From JBCBKP01 sp038746265 (GTDB taxonomy: Bacteria; Planctomycetota; Phycisphaerae; Phycisphaerales; UBA1924): a DNA stretch of 38,143 nt. The notes under the pieces are model-generated. The model was not told the origin of the DNA and ran no database searches. It saw nothing but the letters and a program-made list of their open reading frames with translations. The position numbers and the translations under genes were made by a program. The stretch's first letter is position 1; each line of letters opens with the position of its first letter. This document shows, piece by piece, positions 1 through 7,848 of this stretch. The stretch spans positions 1-38,143 of the forward strand of contig JBCDKU010000016.1 in NCBI GenBank assembly GCA_038746265.1, given 5' to 3'.

Positions 1-821
1 CCAAGGTCTTCCTGACCGTTCTCGGGCTGATCTACATCGCCGAATCGCTCGAGGTCGAGATCCTCCCGCTGCTCACGGGCCTCGGCATCGGCGGCCTCGC
101 GCTGGGTCTTGCCGCGAAGGACTCGATCGAGAACTTCTTCGGTTCCATTGCCGTGATCTTCGATTCGCCCTTCGAGGTCGGCGACTGGGTCGAGATCAAC
201 GGGCACGAGGGCACCGTCGAGGCGATCGGCCTCCGCTCGACGCGCATCCGCACGTTCTACAACTCGCTGATCTCGGTGCCGAACGCAACGCTCGTGCGGG
301 CGGTCGTCGATAACTACGGGCGGCGGCAGTACCGGCGGTACACCACACGGCTCAACCTCACCTACGGCACGCCGCCCGACAAGATCGAGGCGTTCTGCGA
401 GGCCGTCCGCGAGATCGTGCGGCTGCACCCGTATACCCGCAAGGACTCGTTCCACGTCTACATGAACGGCTTCGGCGCTCACAGCCTCGACGTGCTCGTG
501 TACATCTTCTTCAAGTGCCCCGACTGGGCGACCGAGCTCCGCGAGCGGCAGCGGTTCATCCTCGACGTCATCCGCGCCGCCGACGCGGTCGGCGTCGACT
601 TCGCCTTCCCGACGCAGACGATCGAGATGAAAAACGCGGGCGAGATCCGGCCGGCCGACCCGCTCGGCATCCCGGCACAGGACGCGTCGCAGCAGGCGGT
701 CGCGCTGGGCCGCGAAGTGACACGGCGGATCACGTCGAACCAAGCATGGCGCGACACGACGCCCGCGGCGATCAAGCTCGAAGGCCCGCCGCGCCCCGAC
801 TCGGCGGGCGGCGATGGATAA
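1..821 (+). CDS. MscS-family mechanosensitive ion channel, 5'-truncated
   Basis: The open frame enters the window at base 3 and ends with TAA at 819-821, giving the last 272 residues. The first visible residues form the end of a hydrophobic pore-lining helix rich in Gly, Ala and Leu (LLTGLGIGGLALGLAAKD), followed by the MscS beta domain (IFDSPFEVGDWVEI, GTVEAIGLRSTRIRT, VPNATL). These are the hallmark pore helix and beta-domain motifs of small-conductance mechanosensitive channels, which open under membrane tension to release solutes. The C-terminal alpha/beta vestibule follows, ending in a Gly/Pro-rich tail. The N-terminal membrane segments lie outside the window, so subfamily and total length cannot be judged. 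It converges with ftsY. Confidence 0.93.
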   Translation, partial: KVFLTVLGLIYIAESLEVEILPLLTGLGIGGLALGLAAKDSIENFFGSIAVIFDSPFEVGDWVEINGHEGTVEAIGLRSTRIRTFYNSLISVPNATLVRAVVDNYGRRQYRRYTTRLNLTYGTPPDKIEAFCEAVREIVRLHPYTRKDSFHVYMNGFGAHSLDVLVYIFFKCPDWATELRERQRFILDVIRAADAVGVDFAFPTQTIEMKNAGEIRPADPLGIPAQDASQQAVALGREVTRRITSNQAWRDTTPAAIKLEGPPRPDSAGGDG

Positions 822-831
822 CCATCACACA

Positions 832-899
832 AACAAGCCCTCGCCGTAAGGCGAGGGGCTCTCTTGTCCCGTTCCCTCGCCTCACGGCGAGGGCTTGTT
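832..899. repeat. Nested inverted repeat, likely bidirectional terminator or REP-like element
   Basis: A perfect 16-base inverted repeat (832-847 and 884-899) encloses two smaller hairpins, 838-857 and 874-893, each with 8-base arms CCCTCGCC/GGCGAGGG and a 4-base loop. The segment can therefore fold as one long stem or as two tandem hairpins. It lies between the convergent ends of the mscS-like gene (stop 821) and ftsY (stop 918), where a bidirectional terminator would be expected, but there is no clear T tract. The arrangement of two back-to-back palindromes also resembles REP/BIME elements. Confidence 0.6.
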
Positions 900-917
900 C
901 ATCGAACAAGGGCCGTC

Positions 918-1844
918 TCACTCCCCCTCAAACATCGCCTCGATGAACCGCTCCGGATCGAACGGCTCGACATCCTCGGGCGTCTCGCCCGTGCCGATGA
1001 GCTTGACGGGGACGTCGAAGGTCTCGCGGATCGCGACGACGATGCCGCCGCGGGCGGTGCCGTCGAGCTTGCTCAGGAAGATGCCGGTCACGCCCGCCGC
1101 CTCGGCGAACGCCTCGGCTTGCCGCAGCGCGTTCTGACCGGCGGTGGCATCGAGGACCAAGAGCGTCTCGTGCGGCGCACCGTCGATCTGCTTCGCCGCG
1201 ACCTTGCGGATCTTGGTGAGCTGATCCATCAAACCCGCCTGGGTCTGCAGGCGGCCCGCGGTATCGAGGATGAGCACGTCCACGCCCCGGGCTTTCGCGG
1301 CGGCGCACGCGTCGAATGCGACCGCCGCCGGGTCGCCCCCCTGCTGCCCCTTGACGACCTCAACACCGAGCCGCTCGGCCCAGATCTCGAGCTGCCGCAC
1401 GGCCCCCGCGCGGAAGGTGTCGCACGCGCCGAGCAGCACCGACTTGTCCTGATCGCGCAGCGCCTTCGAGAGCTTCGCGATGCTCGTTGTCTTGCCCGCG
1501 CCGTTGACGCCCGTCACGAGGATCACTATCGGAGCCGTCTCGGCGGTGTTGAGCTCGCGGTCCGCCGGCGGCCACAGCGCCTTCAGCTCTCGTTTGAGGT
1601 AGTCGAGAACGTCCTCGCCCTTTTCGAGCTTGCCGGCCTTGAAGTCCGCGCGGATGCCCTCGATGAGCCTTGCCGTCGTCTTGACGCCCACGTCGGCCTG
1701 GATCAACCGCACCTCGAGCTCGTCGATCAGCTCGGCGTCGAGCTTGCGGCTGAGCAGCACCGAACGGATGCCCGAGGCAAACGTCTCCCGCGTCTTCGCG
1801 AGGCCCTTCTTGAGCGTCTTGGCGACCGACTTAAACAGACCCAC
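918..1844 (-). CDS. ftsY: Signal recognition particle receptor FtsY
   Basis: SRP-type GTPase of 308 residues that docks ribosome-SRP complexes at the inner membrane for co-translational insertion. An N domain (about 1-95) precedes the G domain, with P-loop GVNGAGKT at 112-119, DTFRAGA at 142-148, DTAGR at 194-198, SKLDGTARGG at 258-267 and the closing GTGETPEDVEPF near 284-295. The long acidic N-terminal A domain of E. coli FtsY is absent; the protein starts with a short amphipathic Lys-rich helix (GLFKSVAKTLKKGLAK), a plausible membrane-targeting helix. The start is GTG at 1842-1844, six bases after the nusB stop, so it is probably cotranslated with nusB. It is the last gene of the long minus-strand run. 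Confidence 0.97.
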   Translation of the reverse strand: MGLFKSVAKTLKKGLAKTRETFASGIRSVLLSRKLDAELIDELEVRLIQADVGVKTTARLIEGIRADFKAGKLEKGEDVLDYLKRELKALWPPADRELNTAETAPIVILVTGVNGAGKTTSIAKLSKALRDQDKSVLLGACDTFRAGAVRQLEIWAERLGVEVVKGQQGGDPAAVAFDACAAAKARGVDVLILDTAGRLQTQAGLMDQLTKIRKVAAKQIDGAPHETLLVLDATAGQNALRQAEAFAEAAGVTGIFLSKLDGTARGGIVVAIRETFDVPVKLIGTGETPEDVEPFDPERFIEAMFEGE

Positions 1845-1850
1845 GGCGGC

Positions 1851-2321
1851 TCAGGCCTCCGACGGGCTCGCGCCCGCCACGCGCTCGGCGACCTTCGCGA
1901 GCAAGCCGTTCACGAACGCCGGCGAGTTCTCAGTGCTGAACGTCTTCGCGAGCTCGACCGCCTCATCGATCGCCACGCCCGGAGGCACGAGCCCCGCGAC
2001 GATCTCGTGCCGTGCGAGCCGCAGGATGGCGCGGTCCACCGCGGGCTGCCGCCGCGCGGGCCACTCCGGCGCGAGCGTCTCGAACTCCGCGTCGGCGTCG
2101 TCCCGGCTCGCGTGCGCGTCGAGCGCGATCCTTCCCGCCTTCTCCCGCTCGGCGGGGCGGAACTCGGGCGACTCCTCCGTGAAGGGCCAATCCTCGGCGT
2201 CCATCTCCTCCGCTGACTCGGTCACGTCCGCGATCACGTCGGCGGGATCGTCCTCCGCGCGTGCATCGAGCTGATACAGCACCAGCAACGCGAGCCGGCG
2301 AATGTCCGTTGGGTTTGCCAT
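1851..2321 (-). CDS. nusB: Transcription antitermination factor NusB
   Basis: All-helical RNA-binding protein of 156 residues, acting with NusE (S10) at boxA in rRNA antitermination. Family features are visible at the start (RRLALLVLYQLDA) and near the end (VDRAILRLARHEI, VAIDEAVELAKTFSTENSPAFVNGLLAKVAE), which match the conserved NusB core. The middle (about residues 24-60) is unusually acidic. The ATG at 2319-2321 overlaps the ribH stop by one base (TGATG), implying translational coupling. The ribH-nusB pairing is common across bacteria and supports both assignments. Confidence 0.96.
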   Translation of the reverse strand: MANPTDIRRLALLVLYQLDARAEDDPADVIADVTESAEEMDAEDWPFTEESPEFRPAEREKAGRIALDAHASRDDADAEFETLAPEWPARRQPAVDRAILRLARHEIVAGLVPPGVAIDEAVELAKTFSTENSPAFVNGLLAKVAERVAGASPSEA

Positions 2322-2857
2322 CAGGCGTTCGCCTCCGCCGCCTTGTCCGGGCGTGTGTGGATCAGCTCGTACTGCGCCGCCGACGGCTCGTCGTCGTCCA
2401 CCGCCCGCGAGATCGCCCGGACCGCGCCGACCGCATCGAGCAACGCCTGCATCGCCTCGGCGCCCTTGTTGCCCTTGTCACCGCCCGAACGCGCGAGCGC
2501 CTGCTCGATGGTGTTCACGGTCAGCAGACCAAACGCGATCGGCACGCCCGTCTCCGCGCCGATCCGCGCGACCGTGTCCGCCACCGCGGCGTTGATGTAC
2601 TTGTCGTGGTCGGTCTGGCCCTTGATCACGCACCCGAGCACCAGCACGCCCTCGTAGAGCCCCGAGCGGGCCGCCGCCGCCGAGAGCGGCGCCAATTCGA
2701 ACGCTCCGGGTGCATCGAGCACCGCGAGCGACGCGGCATCGTGACCCGCCTCGGCGTAGGCCTCGATCGCGCCGGCCCGCATCGGCCCGGTCACGGCGTC
2801 GTTGTAGCGGCTCACGATGACCGCGAGCGCGGGCGGATGGATCTCGGAATCAGCCAT
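2321..2857 (-). CDS. ribH: 6,7-dimethyl-8-ribityllumazine synthase
   Basis: Penultimate enzyme of riboflavin synthesis, condensing a ribityl-aminouracil with dihydroxybutanone phosphate. The 178 residues contain the substrate-binding SRYN near 16-19, PGAFEL near 50-55, the catalytic-loop stretch VLGCVIKGQTDHDKYI with its His, and GLLTVNTIEQAL. The C-terminal 25 residues form a charged extension longer than the usual ~155-residue enzyme. The start ATG (2855-2857) is 31 bases from the wecA-like stop. A -10-like TACGCT sits eight bases upstream and no Shine-Dalgarno sequence is seen, so an internal leaderless promoter may separate riboflavin/nusB/ftsY expression from the polysaccharide genes. 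Confidence 0.96.
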   Translation of the reverse strand: MADSEIHPPALAVIVSRYNDAVTGPMRAGAIEAYAEAGHDAASLAVLDAPGAFELAPLSAAAARSGLYEGVLVLGCVIKGQTDHDKYINAAVADTVARIGAETGVPIAFGLLTVNTIEQALARSGGDKGNKGAEAMQALLDAVGAVRAISRAVDDDEPSAAQYELIHTRPDKAAEANA

Positions 2858-2865
2858 GCGGAGGC

Positions 2866-2871
2866 AGCGTA
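2866..2871 (-). promoter_or_regulatory. Candidate -10 box for ribH, leaderless arrangement
   Basis: Minus-strand TACGCT lies eight bases before the ribH ATG. The hexamer is identical to those before the genes at 32484, 35236 and 36485. No convincing -35 is visible at 17 bases, so this is a weaker candidate. Confidence 0.4.
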
Positions 2872-2888
2872 GGCGGGCGATCGGGCGA

Positions 2889-4316
2889 TCAGCCCTTCGC
2901 CGCGGCCGAGCCCTCGACCTGGCCCGCGCCGTCCGGGTCGGCTGCCGCGGCCTTCGCGGCGTCGTATGACCGCGCCTGCTCCTCGATCGCTCGCATCCGG
3001 GCGATCTTGGTCGAGTAGACCATCAGGAACGCGGTGAACACGAACGCCATCGAGTACACGACCCGGGCCCCGCTCATCGCGAGCAGGACGCCCAGGAACG
3101 CGAACCCGGCGCCGATGCCGTAGAGCGTCAGCACCGCGCCCTTGACGCCCAGCGCCCGCTTGAGCATGTGGTGCAGGTGGTCCGAATCGGCGTCCGACAT
3201 CCGCTTGCCGGACATCTTCCGCCGCACGATCGCGAGCAGCGTGTCGATGATCGGGATTGCGTACACGACGAGCCCCGCAACCACGAAGTCCGTCCGCCCC
3301 TGATCGCCCAGCGTCAGCACGATCACGATCGTCGCGAAGCCGAGCAGGAGCGAGCCGCAGTCCCCGAGGAAGATCGTCGCGGGATTGAAATTGTGAGGCA
3401 GGAACCCGAGGCACGCACCGAGCACCGCCAGCGTGAGCACGATCCGCTGCGCATCGCGCGGCCCCGCGGCCCCCTCGGTGAAGATGATCATGATCCCGAT
3501 GACCAGCAGCCCCGCCGTCGCGATCCCGGTGACACCCGAGAGCAGCCCGTCGAGCCCGTCGATCAGGTTGCTCGCGTTGCACGCACCGAGCACAAACACC
3601 GCGATCACCGCCGTCCCCGTCCAGTAGATCAAGTCGATCCCGATCGGCTCTGAGAGCAGCGGCACGTCGATCATGTAGACCAGATCGCGATTACCGAGCA
3701 GCTCGCCGATCGTCGGCGCGAGCAGCCCACGCGCGACGTTCACGCCGACGTTATCGAGCGCCAGCGCCGCGGCCGCGAAGATCTGGCCCGCGATCTTGTA
3801 CCGCGGCGTGATGCCCGCGATGTCGTCGAGCAGGCCGATCAGCATGATCACCGAAAGCCCGATCACGATCGAGGGCGGCACCGCCTCGGGCTGGTTCGTT
3901 GCCGGGTCGAGAACCGCCCCGTCGTGCGGCGTGATCAGCCCCGGGATCGCCGCCGCGGCGTAGCTCACGATGATCCCGGCCATGATGCCGAGGTACACGC
4001 CGACGCCACCCAAGTACGCAATCGGGATCCGGTGGATCTTCCGCGGGTCGTTCGGCCGATCGATGATGCCGTAGGCGACCGCGAGCCGTCGCATCAGCGG
4101 CGTCGCGCAGAGCGTCACGAAGAACGCCGCGACGAGCACAGCCGAGTAGCCGTTGAAGACCCCGAGGTACGCGTCGAGCGTCTCGACCCAGGTCTCGGGA
4201 TCCGGGATCGAGATCGGAGGCGGCGCGATCGCGCCGTCGATGACCGCCGACGGGTCTACCGGGAGCGCCCGCGGCAGGTCGATCGGGTCGAGTTGGTCGA
4301 AGTCCTGGGCGATCAC
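2889..4316 (-). CDS. Undecaprenyl-phosphate sugar-1-phosphate transferase, WecA/TagO/MraY family (GT4-type)
   Basis: Polytopic membrane enzyme of 475 residues that loads a sugar-1-phosphate onto undecaprenyl phosphate, the priming step for surface glycan synthesis. Family signatures are present in order: DRPNDPRKIHRIPIAYLGG (about 86-104), the Asp-rich GLLDDIAGI, NASNLIDGLDGL, FLGDCGSLLLG, and the cytoplasmic DHLHHMLKR His motif that separates WecA/TagO/WbpL-like enzymes from MraY. About ten hydrophobic segments are evident. The start is GTG at 4314-4316 in a 4-base GTGA overlap with the upstream epimerase stop. The ~55-residue N-terminal Pro/Asp-rich region and the Ala/Lys tail exceed the typical ~360-residue core. 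Position inside the exopolysaccharide operon suggests it starts that polymer. Confidence 0.92.
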   Translation of the reverse strand: MIAQDFDQLDPIDLPRALPVDPSAVIDGAIAPPPISIPDPETWVETLDAYLGVFNGYSAVLVAAFFVTLCATPLMRRLAVAYGIIDRPNDPRKIHRIPIAYLGGVGVYLGIMAGIIVSYAAAAIPGLITPHDGAVLDPATNQPEAVPPSIVIGLSVIMLIGLLDDIAGITPRYKIAGQIFAAAALALDNVGVNVARGLLAPTIGELLGNRDLVYMIDVPLLSEPIGIDLIYWTGTAVIAVFVLGACNASNLIDGLDGLLSGVTGIATAGLLVIGIMIIFTEGAAGPRDAQRIVLTLAVLGACLGFLPHNFNPATIFLGDCGSLLLGFATIVIVLTLGDQGRTDFVVAGLVVYAIPIIDTLLAIVRRKMSGKRMSDADSDHLHHMLKRALGVKGAVLTLYGIGAGFAFLGVLLAMSGARVVYSMAFVFTAFLMVYSTKIARMRAIEEQARSYDAAKAAAADPDGAGQVEGSAAAKG

Positions 4317-5326
4317 GGCTTGGCCTCGGCGTTTTCGCTGCGGATCTGAGCGGCGATATCCCGGATTGTCTGCTCGAGCGGGATCTTCGGCTCAAACCCA
4401 ATCGCCCCTCGGATCCGGCTCAGATCAGGGCGGCGGTGCTTGAGATCCTCGAACCCGCTCTGGTACACGTCACTGTACGGGATGAACTCGACGCCCGCCC
4501 CGGAACCCAGCGTCGCGACCACCGTCTCCGCGAGCCCCTTGATCGAGATCGGCTGATCTGAACCGATGTTGAACACGCGCCCGTAACTCTTTGGCTCGGC
4601 GAGCAGCCGCGGGAACCCCGAGACCACATCACGCACGTCGCAGAAGCACCGCGTCTGCGTGCCGTCGCCGCGGACCGTGAGCGGCTTGCCCTCGATCGCG
4701 GACGCGACAAATCGGGGCAGCACCATGCCGTACTCGCCGACTTGGCCCGGGCCCACCGTGTTGAACAGCCGCACGACAACGATCGGCATCCCGGACGCCT
4801 GCGCGTGCCCGAGCGCGAGGTACTCGTCGATCGCCTTCGCGCATCCGTACGACCAGCGCGCAACCGTGGTCGGCCCGTAGACCACGTCGTCGTCCTCACT
4901 GAAGACCTGCCGTGTGGGCTTGCCGTACACCTCGCTGCTCGAGGTCAGCAGCGTGCGCGGCGGTTTCCCGTTCGGGCCCAGCTTCGGCAGGTTGCGGAAC
5001 AGGCCCGCCGTCTGCTCAACATTGGTCTCGATCGCCGCGACCGGCTCCCGCATCACGAGATCCACGCCGACCGCCGCCGCGAGGTGGTAGATCTCGTTGA
5101 ACGGCCCGCGCTCAGGCAGACCCGGGAGGGCCGTGCGGAGGTCCGAATCGATGAACTCGATCGCATCAGAATCGAACTCGGAAGCGACACGCTCGATGTT
5201 CCGGCGTCGCCCCGTCGCGAGATTGTCCACGACCGTGACGTGATCGCCGCGCGCGGCCAAGAGACGGACAAGATGATGCCCGACGAAACCAGCGCCGCCC
5301 GTGACCAGCGACCGAACCCGGCTCAT
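4313..5326 (-). CDS. NAD-dependent nucleotide-sugar epimerase/dehydratase
   Basis: Extended short-chain dehydrogenase of 337 residues. The N terminus carries the Rossmann signature GGAGFVGHHL with an acidic residue (VVDNL) after beta-2, favouring NAD over NADP. SSSEVYG supplies the catalytic Ser region and YGCAK the Tyr-xxx-Lys pair; the substrate-binding loop NTVGPGQVGEYGMVLPRF is typical of UDP-glucose 4-epimerase and UDP-glucuronate decarboxylase relatives. Specificity cannot be fixed from motifs. The gene starts one base after the stop of the Wzc-like gene and overlaps the WecA-like gene by four bases, so it likely makes a nucleotide sugar for the same polymer. Confidence 0.92.
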   Translation of the reverse strand: MSRVRSLVTGGAGFVGHHLVRLLAARGDHVTVVDNLATGRRRNIERVASEFDSDAIEFIDSDLRTALPGLPERGPFNEIYHLAAAVGVDLVMREPVAAIETNVEQTAGLFRNLPKLGPNGKPPRTLLTSSSEVYGKPTRQVFSEDDDVVYGPTTVARWSYGCAKAIDEYLALGHAQASGMPIVVVRLFNTVGPGQVGEYGMVLPRFVASAIEGKPLTVRGDGTQTRCFCDVRDVVSGFPRLLAEPKSYGRVFNIGSDQPISIKGLAETVVATLGSGAGVEFIPYSDVYQSGFEDLKHRRPDLSRIRGAIGFEPKIPLEQTIRDIAAQIRSENAEAKP

Positions 5327-5327
5327 G

Positions 5328-7682
5328 TCAGTCGGTTCTCGCCTCGTCGCCCTCGGAAGAACCGGCGTTCTTCGCCTTCTTCTTGTTCTTCTTGGAGGAC
5401 TCGGGCTTCTCGGCAGGCTCGGGCGTCCGCTCGATCTCGTCCTGGTACTCGTGCGCGGTCCGGATGTTCCGCTTCATGTACCCGCCGGCCGCTGCGCGGA
5501 CACCGTTGATCACGATGCCGAGCAGGTCGGCATGGCTCTCGGACATCTCACGCTGCAGACGCGCGACCATGCCGCGCTTCTCCGAGTACGCACGGACGAC
5601 CATCACCGAGGCATCGACCTGCGTCGAGAGCGACGCGGCGTCACCCGCGACCACCGCGGGCGCGACATCGAGGATGACGAGGTCGTAGTCCTGCTTCGCC
5701 TTCTCGAGCAGCGCCGCCATGGCGCGGGTCCCAAGCCGCTCAAATACGCGGTGCTCGCGCGAGCCCGCGCTCAGCACGTACAGGTTCGGCTCGTCCGTGG
5801 ACTGCACGGCGTTCTCAAACTCCGTGGTGCCCGCGAGCACGTCCGAGACACCGGGCCCCTGCTCGAGCCCGAGCGAGCGGTGCACCGACGGACGCCGCAG
5901 GTTCGCGTCAATGATCAGCACCTTTTGCTCGACGCGGGCCGCCGCGAACGCGAAGTTCGTCACGAGCGAGCTCGCGCCCGATCGCGGCGCCGCCGCGAAG
6001 AACATGATCGACCGATGACCCGCACGCTGCATCGCGCGGAGCGTCGTCGTCCGGAACTGCCGGATGCTCTCGGCAAGCACGCCCCGCGGCTGGTCGCGGA
6101 AGATCGTCTCGAAGTGCTTCGGGTTCGTCGGATCCTCGGCCGCGAGCGGCACGTACCCGAGCACCTTCGCCCTCGGGATCAGCGAGATATCGCTCGGCCC
6201 TTTCACGCGCTGGTCGAGCACCTCGCGAAGGAAGACAAGACCCGCGGCCGCACCGACAACAAGGACAAAGACGCCGGCGACGGTGATCGGCAGCGACGGG
6301 GAATCGCGAAACTCAGGGAGACGCTCCGCCTGGATCACCACCACACGCTGGCTCGCCTGGTTCGACGCAATGAGAGTCTGGTACTGGCTCCGCGCACCCT
6401 GCAGCGTTGTGTCGAGACTCTCGATCCGCTGATTGAGCTGATCGAGCTCCTCAAAGTCGCTGGTCAGGACCGTCAGCTCTTCGCGTGTCGTCTGCCGCTG
6501 CTCATTCAGATCAGCGATCTGCGCCACGATCGTGTTCTCAGCCTTCTTGAGCCCGTCGATTGTCGCCTCAAGGAGCCGGATCGCCTCACTCTGCTTGAGC
6601 TGCGTCATCTTGCTCCGACGCGCCTCGAGATCAGCCTGGGTCAGCTTGTACTGCCGGTGCGACGGCTTCATGCCCTCGAGTCGCAGCGTCGCGAGTGATG
6701 TCTCGAGTGTCTCGATATCCGCACGGAGACGCGCGACCAGCGGCTGCGTATCGACCGTCGCCGCGAACTGGTCCGGGAACAACTCCGCCGGCAGGTTCAC
6801 CGCGTCGGGGCGTGCAAGGTTCTCCTCGACCGTGACCTGGATCTGCTCAAGGCTCTTGAGCTCCTCGCGCGTCGCGATCAGCTCGCCTTGAAGCTCGTTG
6901 ATCCGCGTCGTGATCTCGCGGAGCGCGAGCGACGCGTCGTCCTGCCCCTGCGTTTCAGACTCGATGCCCTTGCTGCGGATCAGCTGCGTCCGCCGCTGCG
7001 TGTACTCGTCTACCTCGCGCTCGTATGAGCGGATCTGCGCGAGCAACGCCTCTTCCTGACGGTCGCTCGCCTCGTTCTGGCGGCGGTCCACGTCGCGCAT
7101 GTACAACTCGCGGATCAGACCCGCGAGCCCCTGCACATCTTCCTTCGACTTCCACGTCACAGACAGCGTGAACAGCGACGTGCCCTCGGCAACCCGGGCG
7201 CTCACCATGCTCTGCAGATCACGCAGCGCGTCCTGCTCGCTGAACAGACCGTTCGCGGCCTGGTACTGCCGCGCCCACGCCTGAGCGTCGGTCGCGAGCC
7301 GAGGATCACGAACAACACGCTCCAGCAACGCCTCGCTCTTCAAGAGCGCCGTCTGCGTGGCCATGAACCGCTGGAGCTCACGCTCGTCGGCCTGCTGCTC
7401 AATCGCCACACGTCCCACGTCCGCCGTCGGCGGGTTCGCCTGGAACGTCACGCGCGACGAGAACGCCGGTGACACACGGACCCAGACAAGGAACACCGCC
7501 ACACCCAGAAACACACCGAACACGCCCGCGCCGATGAGCACCCAGATGTACTTCTTGAGCAGCTTGATCGGATCGACCGTCGGCGCCGCTCCGGCACCGC
7601 TCGCGCCGGCCGCTGCGGGCGCGGGACGCGCCTGCGGACGCCCCCCGGGGATCGATCGCTGGGTTGCCGGGACGCTGGTCAT
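5328..7682 (-). CDS. Wzc-like polysaccharide chain-length protein with degenerate BY-kinase domain
   Basis: Inner-membrane polysaccharide co-polymerase of 784 residues: Pro/Ala-rich N terminus, TM1 near 46-68, a Wzz-type periplasmic domain with long coiled coil (about 200-440), TM2 near 463-485 and a cytoplasmic ATPase-like domain (about 535-735). Walker A' (IIDANLRRP, 590-598) and Walker B (VILDVAP) are recognisable, but the P-loop reads APRSGASS (565-572): the invariant Lys of the GKS/T motif is Ala. The usual C-terminal tyrosine cluster is also missing; only Tyr735 and Tyr746 precede a Lys/Glu-rich tail. It may therefore be a non-catalytic scaffold or use a deviant mechanism. AAGGA lies nine bases before the ATG at 7682. 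Confidence 0.9.
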   Translation of the reverse strand: MTSVPATQRSIPGGRPQARPAPAAAGASGAGAAPTVDPIKLLKKYIWVLIGAGVFGVFLGVAVFLVWVRVSPAFSSRVTFQANPPTADVGRVAIEQQADERELQRFMATQTALLKSEALLERVVRDPRLATDAQAWARQYQAANGLFSEQDALRDLQSMVSARVAEGTSLFTLSVTWKSKEDVQGLAGLIRELYMRDVDRRQNEASDRQEEALLAQIRSYEREVDEYTQRRTQLIRSKGIESETQGQDDASLALREITTRINELQGELIATREELKSLEQIQVTVEENLARPDAVNLPAELFPDQFAATVDTQPLVARLRADIETLETSLATLRLEGMKPSHRQYKLTQADLEARRSKMTQLKQSEAIRLLEATIDGLKKAENTIVAQIADLNEQRQTTREELTVLTSDFEELDQLNQRIESLDTTLQGARSQYQTLIASNQASQRVVVIQAERLPEFRDSPSLPITVAGVFVLVVGAAAGLVFLREVLDQRVKGPSDISLIPRAKVLGYVPLAAEDPTNPKHFETIFRDQPRGVLAESIRQFRTTTLRAMQRAGHRSIMFFAAAPRSGASSLVTNFAFAAARVEQKVLIIDANLRRPSVHRSLGLEQGPGVSDVLAGTTEFENAVQSTDEPNLYVLSAGSREHRVFERLGTRAMAALLEKAKQDYDLVILDVAPAVVAGDAASLSTQVDASVMVVRAYSEKRGMVARLQREMSESHADLLGIVINGVRAAAGGYMKRNIRTAHEYQDEIERTPEPAEKPESSKKNKKKAKNAGSSEGDEARTD

Positions 7683-7848
7683 TCCATCGAATCCTTCGCG
7701 AGAACGCTGTCAGGCACAGACTTACACACGGTCCGGGCACCACGGCGAGACACCGACCGTACGCACCACGGCCCCTCGGCGTTCGTGCGATCGGTCCGGT
7801 GAACCCCCGAGAGCCAGTCGAGTATCGGCTCGACACCCCGAGAGTTCA

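Noticed and set aside
864..2216. 450-codon plus-strand open frame
   Set aside because: Antisense to ftsY and nusB, whose motifs are unambiguous.
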